From the NCBI GenBank assembly GCA_040396955.1, contig JBBAWX010000001.1:248001-312000 (forward strand): a DNA stretch of 64,000 bases. Direction: 5' to 3'. The DNA comes from UBA965 sp040396955 (GTDB lineage: Bacteria > Chloroflexota > Chloroflexia > Chloroflexales > Roseiflexaceae). Positions 59,951 through 64,000 of the stretch are shown piece by piece (position 1 is the stretch's first letter; the number at the start of each line of letters is the position of its first letter). Position numbers and translations under genes: made by a program. The notes under the pieces are model-generated. The model was given only the letters and a program-made list of their open reading frames with translations, was not told the DNA's origin and did no database searches.

Positions 59951-61057
59951 CTACCTTGATGGGATGCCGAGTTCGGTGCGAATGGCGTCTGCAACGACCA
60001 TACCAATCGGCAGCGGTTCAATGTCGGTGACCATGCGGGTTTTGGTGAGACTGAAGGCGAATTGCTGGTCGGGGTCCGCAAATGACATGGAGCCGCCCCA
60101 GCCACCGTGCCCGAATACGCCGGTGCGATGCGACATGGGAGACGGGTTCTCGTAGTCGGGAAGCTGGTAGCCCAGCCCAAAGAGCATCTTGAAGGCCACT
60201 GTGCCGTCGATGGCAGAACGCTGTACACTCCGGAGCATGTCGACGCGTCGAGCCGAGAGCAAGCGGATACCGTTGACCCCCTCACCAACAAGTGATGCAT
60301 ACACGGTGGCAAGCGCTCGTGCACTCGCCATCACGTTGGCCCCGGGGATGGCAGCTGCCCGAACGTCGTGCCGGTTGGCAAAGAGATGCGGGGCGTCAGC
60401 AATCTGTTGGTTGCCCACATGATCGGCGTTCAGTACGGCGTTTTTGGCATCATAACTGAGGTCTGCACTCGCATGCTGACGCGCTACAGGCAGACCAATG
60501 TAAAGATCGGTGATGCCCAGCGGGGCGCAGATTTCGTCGTGTACGTATGTGCCAATGGATCGTCCATCAACACGACGGATGAGTTCACCGAGCAACCAGC
60601 CATAGCTAATCGCGTGGTACGCGCTTACTTCACCTGGATAACTCTGTGGTGCCATGGCGGCAAAACGAGCACACATCGCATTCCAGTCACAGATTTCTTC
60701 GGTGCTCACGTGCGGCATGTGTTGCATGCCACTGGTGTGTGTCAGCAACTGCCGAATCGAGATAAATCGTTTGCCGTTTTGGGCAAATTCTGGCCAGTAC
60801 CGACAAACTGGGTCGTCGTAGGCGAGCAGACCACGTTCTGCTAGTTGGTGGATGGCCAATGCGGTAATGCCCTTGGTCATTGACCATCCAAAAATCAGCG
60901 TGTCAGGCGTGAGCGCATCTCCGGCGGTGTTGCGCACTCCCGCACTCAGGTCAACGATGCGTTGGCCATGATGGTAGACACAGAGTTGGAGGCCTTCTTC
61001 AATGCCCTGCTCAATGTACTGCTGTAGAATTGACGCGATGGTTGTCGATAGGCTCAT
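59951..61057 (-). CDS. Beta-lactamase-like serine hydrolase (class C / EstB type)
   Basis: 368 residues with the serine beta-lactamase/esterase fold. The nucleophile motif S59-M-T-K62 lies in IFGWSMTKGITALAIH, with LLTHTSGMQHMP and the Tyr of the second motif at about 147 (AYHAISYGWLLGELI). A late GHGGWGG fills the place of KTG. There is no signal peptide, so it is likely a cytoplasmic esterase or amidase rather than a resistance enzyme. It is transcribed downstream of the enolase-superfamily gene (24 bp) and probably belongs to its operon. Confidence 0.93.
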   Translation of the reverse strand: MSLSTTIASILQQYIEQGIEEGLQLCVYHHGQRIVDLSAGVRNTAGDALTPDTLIFGWSMTKGITALAIHQLAERGLLAYDDPVCRYWPEFAQNGKRFISIRQLLTHTSGMQHMPHVSTEEICDWNAMCARFAAMAPQSYPGEVSAYHAISYGWLLGELIRRVDGRSIGTYVHDEICAPLGITDLYIGLPVARQHASADLSYDAKNAVLNADHVGNQQIADAPHLFANRHDVRAAAIPGANVMASARALATVYASLVGEGVNGIRLLSARRVDMLRSVQRSAIDGTVAFKMLFGLGYQLPDYENPSPMSHRTGVFGHGGWGGSMSFADPDQQFAFSLTKTRMVTDIEPLPIGMVVADAIRTELGIPSR

Positions 61058-61081
61058 GTGTGCGTGTGCTCCTTCTCACTA

Positions 61082-62260
61082 TTACAGTTCCGGTGACCGA
61101 TAAATGACTTGTTGCCCAACACGGATTTCACACTCTACCAGGTATGGTCGAATGGCGTCCAAATTGGGTGAAATCCCGAGACCTGGCTTCTGTGGCAGGT
61201 GGATGTGGCCATCGGCATCGGGGAGCATGCGCTCGTGTGTCATCTCCACCGCCAATGACTTCAGCTCTACCGGGTATTCGCAAATGACGTCATCGACGAG
61301 TCCCGCATACGGTTGCAACGATGCACTGAGGGCGAGGTGCGAAGTAAACGTGTGATTTACATAGGTGACCCCTTTGGCGTGTGCGTACTGCGCAACTTGG
61401 TGCGCCGTGCTAATGCCGCCAATGCGTCCCGTGTCGATTTGCACATAGCCGATGTCGGCATAGTCGATCATGTGTTTGGCCATGTAGTAGGTGTGACACC
61501 CTTCGCCACCCGCCAATTTCACGGTGCCTGCCCGTTTGGCGAGCTCCGCATAGGCGGTCAACGCTCCTGACAAGAACGGCTCTTCGAGCCATGTCACGTG
61601 ACAATCCTGAAGCGCTCCGAGGCGAGCTTCGGCTATTGTCACGTCATCTATCCATACCGTGCCCGCATCAATCAGCAACACTCCCGCTCCGCCGAGGCCT
61701 TCTCGGGCCGCATAGACGTGCTCGGCATCGTGAGCGACGTCGCCCAGTCCATACGGACCCCAGCCGAATTTTGCGGCGCGGAAGCCGGATTGACGCACTC
61801 GTTGGGCTTTGGCGAACGTTTCGGCGGGAGTGTCACCGAAGAGTTGTGAGGCATACGGCAATTTGGGATAACTCCGTGGATAGCCGAGGAGCTCAAACAC
61901 CGGTGTGTGCAGGCGCTTGCCAAGCAAGTCCCACAGGGCAATGTCAATGCCTGAGAGCGTGTGGTCGGCCTGGAGCAGGTCGAGACTGTTGGCGCGTACG
62001 CGCTGGTTGATGCGCATGATGTCGGCGATATCGTTGATGGGCATCCCCAGCACCGAATCACGTACCGGTTTGCAGGCACTATGCGACATCGGGCAGACGA
62101 GGCTGGCAATGGAGACCAACGGTGAGGCCTCACACTCCCCCCATCCCACATAGTCGCCTGCTTGGACTCGCACGAGTAGGGCGTCTTGACTGCCGTCGCC
62201 GATGTCGAGGACTTCGGGCATTGCCAAATAAAAAAAGTCTACACTGTCGATATTCATCAT
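61082..62260 (-). CDS. Mandelate racemase / muconate lactonizing (enolase superfamily) enzyme
   Basis: 392 residues from the ATG at 62260. It has an N-terminal capping domain and a (beta/alpha)7beta barrel. The Lys in FRAAKFGWGP, metal ligands in LLIDAGTVW (Asp), TWLEEPF (Glu) and AGGEGCHT (Glu), and the C-terminal NHTFTSHL (His) fit the MR/MLE pattern of acid-sugar dehydratases. Substrate specificity is not deducible; a sugar acid would suit the surrounding glycosidases. It is divergent from the alpha-galactosidase gene across a shared operator-like repeat. The other ATG, at 62257, is equally possible. Confidence 0.9.
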   Translation of the reverse strand: MMNIDSVDFFYLAMPEVLDIGDGSQDALLVRVQAGDYVGWGECEASPLVSIASLVCPMSHSACKPVRDSVLGMPINDIADIMRINQRVRANSLDLLQADHTLSGIDIALWDLLGKRLHTPVFELLGYPRSYPKLPYASQLFGDTPAETFAKAQRVRQSGFRAAKFGWGPYGLGDVAHDAEHVYAAREGLGGAGVLLIDAGTVWIDDVTIAEARLGALQDCHVTWLEEPFLSGALTAYAELAKRAGTVKLAGGEGCHTYYMAKHMIDYADIGYVQIDTGRIGGISTAHQVAQYAHAKGVTYVNHTFTSHLALSASLQPYAGLVDDVICEYPVELKSLAVEMTHERMLPDADGHIHLPQKPGLGISPNLDAIRPYLVECEIRVGQQVIYRSPEL

Positions 62261-62294
62261 CGCTTCTTCTGGCAAAATAGGGTTGTGTCTGCCG

Positions 62295-62303
62295 ATTATA
62301 GCA
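62295..62303 (-). promoter_or_regulatory. Extended -10 promoter of the enolase-superfamily gene
   Basis: Minus-strand TGC-TATAAT, a consensus extended -10, 35 bases upstream of the ATG. Confidence 0.6.
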
Positions 62304-62309
62304 CGGGTG

Positions 62310-62326
62310 TTGTCACATATTGACAA
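62310..62326. promoter_or_regulatory. Operator-like inverted repeat in the divergent region
   Basis: TTGTCA-CATAT-TGACAA, two perfect 6-bp arms. It covers the -35 of the plus-strand promoter and lies just upstream of the minus-strand -10, so a bound repressor could control both directions. Confidence 0.5.
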
Positions 62327-62348
62327 TTTGTTACTTCACACGTAGGAT
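62320..62348 (+). promoter_or_regulatory. Promoter of the alpha-galactosidase gene
   Basis: TTGACA (perfect) and TAGGAT are 17 bp apart, the optimal spacing. The start codon lies 37 bases downstream of the -10. Confidence 0.6.
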
Positions 62349-62385
62349 AGGGGCGCAGTAATTCACACATGCGAAAGGCATTCCC

Positions 62386-64000
62386 ATGAGCATACTCGTC
62401 CACGAAGTAGTGCGCGGTGATGTATTGAGTGTCCAAATCAGGGATGCCCAGCCTCGGCAAGTGCTGATTTCCCACGAAAACGCAGCCGTCGTCAGCGAAA
62501 CAAGTGCCCTCTTTGCCGTCGAAATCGACGGCGAGTGCTATACTGCGCAATCGACTCGCCTGACGCTTGGCGCCGTTGAGCGCACAATTGTAGCACCAGG
62601 TCAACAGCGTGCGCGCCTCGCATTTCACCATCAAACTGCCGCCTGGCAAGTGATCTATGTCATCGATACGTTTGCGGGTTCGGCCGTTGTTGAAAGCGGC
62701 CTTGAGATACACAATCATACGTCACAGTCGCTCCGGGTTACGCGCATGGATGCCTGGGATGTGGTACTGCCGATCGGCTCGTACGAGACCATGGCATATA
62801 GCAGTGGCTGGGGTAGTGAATTTGAGCCAATTCGGCACCGCTTGACCGCTGATTACGCCATTCAAGGACGCGCTGGTCGTTCATCGCAAGGCATGAGCCC
62901 GGTGCTCACGTTGTGGCGCGATGCGCGCTTCAGTGTTTTGACGACGGTGGCATGGTCCGGGAATTGGGCCATCGACATGAAGCAACAGGCGAATGGAGCC
63001 TTCCGACTTTCTGCCGGTATAAATACATGGGCATTTTGGAGTGATATTGCCCCAGGAGCATCGTGTAGTGCCCCCACAGTGGTCACGGTTTTTGGTCATG
63101 GCGACGTGGATGGCATGGCGCAACAACTCGCACGCGTGGGGCAAGCATATTGGTATCCGCATAATGCACTTGCTGATGCCCTCCCCGTGGAATGGAATCA
63201 CTGGTGGACATACGAGGACCGTGCCATCAACGAGACCACGTTCAGAGCCAACGTAGATGTGGCCGCCGAGCTGGGTTTTGAAGTGTGTGTGGTCGATGCC
63301 GGCTGGTTTGGTCCGGCTGACCCCAATACGCACTGGTACCAAGTGCGCGGTGACTGGCATCTGGTAAACACGACCCGTTTCCCTGCGGGCATGCGTGCCC
63401 TCTCCGACTACGTTCATGCCAAAGGCATGGCATTCGGCATCTGGTGCGAAATCGAAGCTTTGGGTGTCAAGGCCGAGGTCTCGCGTCTTCATCCCGATAT
63501 TGTGGCCCTGCGTGACGGCATTCATGCCGGCTACGTCTGTCTGGGGAGCCAAGCCGGCTGGGAGTTCGCCTTCAATACGCTTGATCGCATCATCGGCGAC
63601 TACAACGCCGATTGGGTCAAACTCGACTTCAACCTTGATCCCGGTGCCGGCTGTAATCGCACCGATCACGGTCATGGTGCCGGCGATGGGCTCTTTCATC
63701 ACTACCAGGGATACTATCGCCTCCTGACCGCCATACGTGCCAAGTACCCGCACGTGGTCCTCGAAAACTGCGCGTCAGGCGGGCTTCGCATCGATTTGGG
63801 CATTGCCAAGCAGACCCACATGGCGTTTTTGAGTGATCCCGATTGGCCGGTGCACAGTCTGCAACTCTTTTGGGGCGCATCCACCTTTCTGGCACCGACG
63901 GCCATTCTCCACTGGAGCTTCGGTGAATGGGGCTTTGCCGATCATCCCGATCAAACCTTCGATCCGCGCTCGCCGAGCCTGACGATGGCTCAACTCGACT
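62386..64000 (+). CDS. GH36 alpha-galactosidase-like protein (3' end beyond window)
   Basis: Open from the ATG at 62386 (AAAGG seven bases upstream) to the right edge, 538 residues without a stop. It has the GH36 layout: an N-terminal beta-supersandwich (to about 240), then a TIM barrel with VEWNHWWTYEDRAINE, VVDAGWFG, FGIWCEIEAL and VALRDG. The nucleophile is predicted as Asp414 in WVKLDFN and the acid/base as Asp484 in FLSDPDWP; CASGGLRIDLG lies between. It probably releases terminal alpha-galactose (or a related sugar) from oligosaccharides. The missing part is the C-terminal beta-domain. Divergent from the MR/MLE gene with an operator-like repeat between. Confidence 0.9.
   Translation, partial: MSILVHEVVRGDVLSVQIRDAQPRQVLISHENAAVVSETSALFAVEIDGECYTAQSTRLTLGAVERTIVAPGQQRARLAFHHQTAAWQVIYVIDTFAGSAVVESGLEIHNHTSQSLRVTRMDAWDVVLPIGSYETMAYSSGWGSEFEPIRHRLTADYAIQGRAGRSSQGMSPVLTLWRDARFSVLTTVAWSGNWAIDMKQQANGAFRLSAGINTWAFWSDIAPGASCSAPTVVTVFGHGDVDGMAQQLARVGQAYWYPHNALADALPVEWNHWWTYEDRAINETTFRANVDVAAELGFEVCVVDAGWFGPADPNTHWYQVRGDWHLVNTTRFPAGMRALSDYVHAKGMAFGIWCEIEALGVKAEVSRLHPDIVALRDGIHAGYVCLGSQAGWEFAFNTLDRIIGDYNADWVKLDFNLDPGAGCNRTDHGHGAGDGLFHHYQGYYRLLTAIRAKYPHVVLENCASGGLRIDLGIAKQTHMAFLSDPDWPVHSLQLFWGASTFLAPTAILHWSFGEWGFADHPDQTFDPRSPSLTMAQLD

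Noticed and set aside
59951..61057. The beta-lactamase-fold gene as an antibiotic-resistance gene
   Set aside because: It has no signal peptide, and the third motif is not KTG; sequence fits EstB-like esterases.

Overview
This window looks like a bacterial chromosome from the phylum Chloroflexota. That is inferred from gene content: a caa3-type oxidase operon, a b558-type SdhC-SdhA-SdhB complex, a CpXC-domain protein, a PDZ/radical-SAM/DUF512 gene overlapping der, family-1 solute-binding lipoproteins, and many plant-sugar glycosidases. Base composition is moderately GC-rich, with strong AGGAGG-type ribosome binding sites. I cannot assign a class or genus. Most genes are ordinary chromosomal genes; I see no insertion sequence, phage, CRISPR array or rRNA.

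Layout. 1-7.0 kb (minus): a lipoprotein with two fused solute-binding domains, a HlyD/MacA-like adaptor and an FtsX-like permease that runs off the left edge. 7.2-12.0 kb (plus): PEP carboxylase, a class III CoA-transferase and a TlyA methyltransferase. 12.0-18.2 kb: cytochrome oxidase operon coxBACD, then ctaG-nudC. 18.3-22.9 kb: a structured non-coding RNA candidate with its own promoter and terminator, then a heterodimeric ABC exporter and a DedA protein. 22.9-28 kb: a secreted protein of unknown function, the DUF512 radical SAM protein with der, and an extracellular glycosidase-like protein. 28-31.5 kb: succinate dehydrogenase operon. 31.6-35.6 kb: Nudix hydrolase, pyrophosphatase, tandem GNAT, CpXC protein and an unknown protein. 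35.7-43.3 kb (plus): comM, then an eight-gene operon ending in two tandem duplications (alpha/beta hydrolases and M20 deacylases). 43.4-52.2 kb (minus): GH78 rhamnosidase, DEAD-box helicase, a parB-like gene with a WYL regulator, a site-2 protease and an arginine-deiminase-like enzyme. 52.3 kb: tRNA-Lys. 52.5-64 kb: a sugar and secondary-metabolite island (PhyH dioxygenase, isomerase, giant glycosidase, lipoprotein, beta-lactamase-like hydrolase, mandelate-racemase-like enzyme, and an alpha-galactosidase cut by the right edge).

How the genes work together. SdhCAB and coxBACD/ctaG form the entry and exit of an aerobic respiratory chain, and PEP carboxylase replenishes the citrate cycle. The rhamnosidase, GH106-like protein, isomerase, enolase-superfamily enzyme and alpha-galactosidase fit breakdown of plant or exopolysaccharide sugars. 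The most interesting object is the RNA at 18.31-18.45 kb: a closing stem, a loop pseudoknot, two GCAA-capped hairpins, and a terminator whose 5' arm overlaps the closing stem, as in a riboswitch. A second theme is promoter architecture: many promoters show an extended -10 of the form TG-N(0-3)-TATAAT, including a back-to-back divergent pair, a probable leaderless gene and an inverted-repeat-linked pair.
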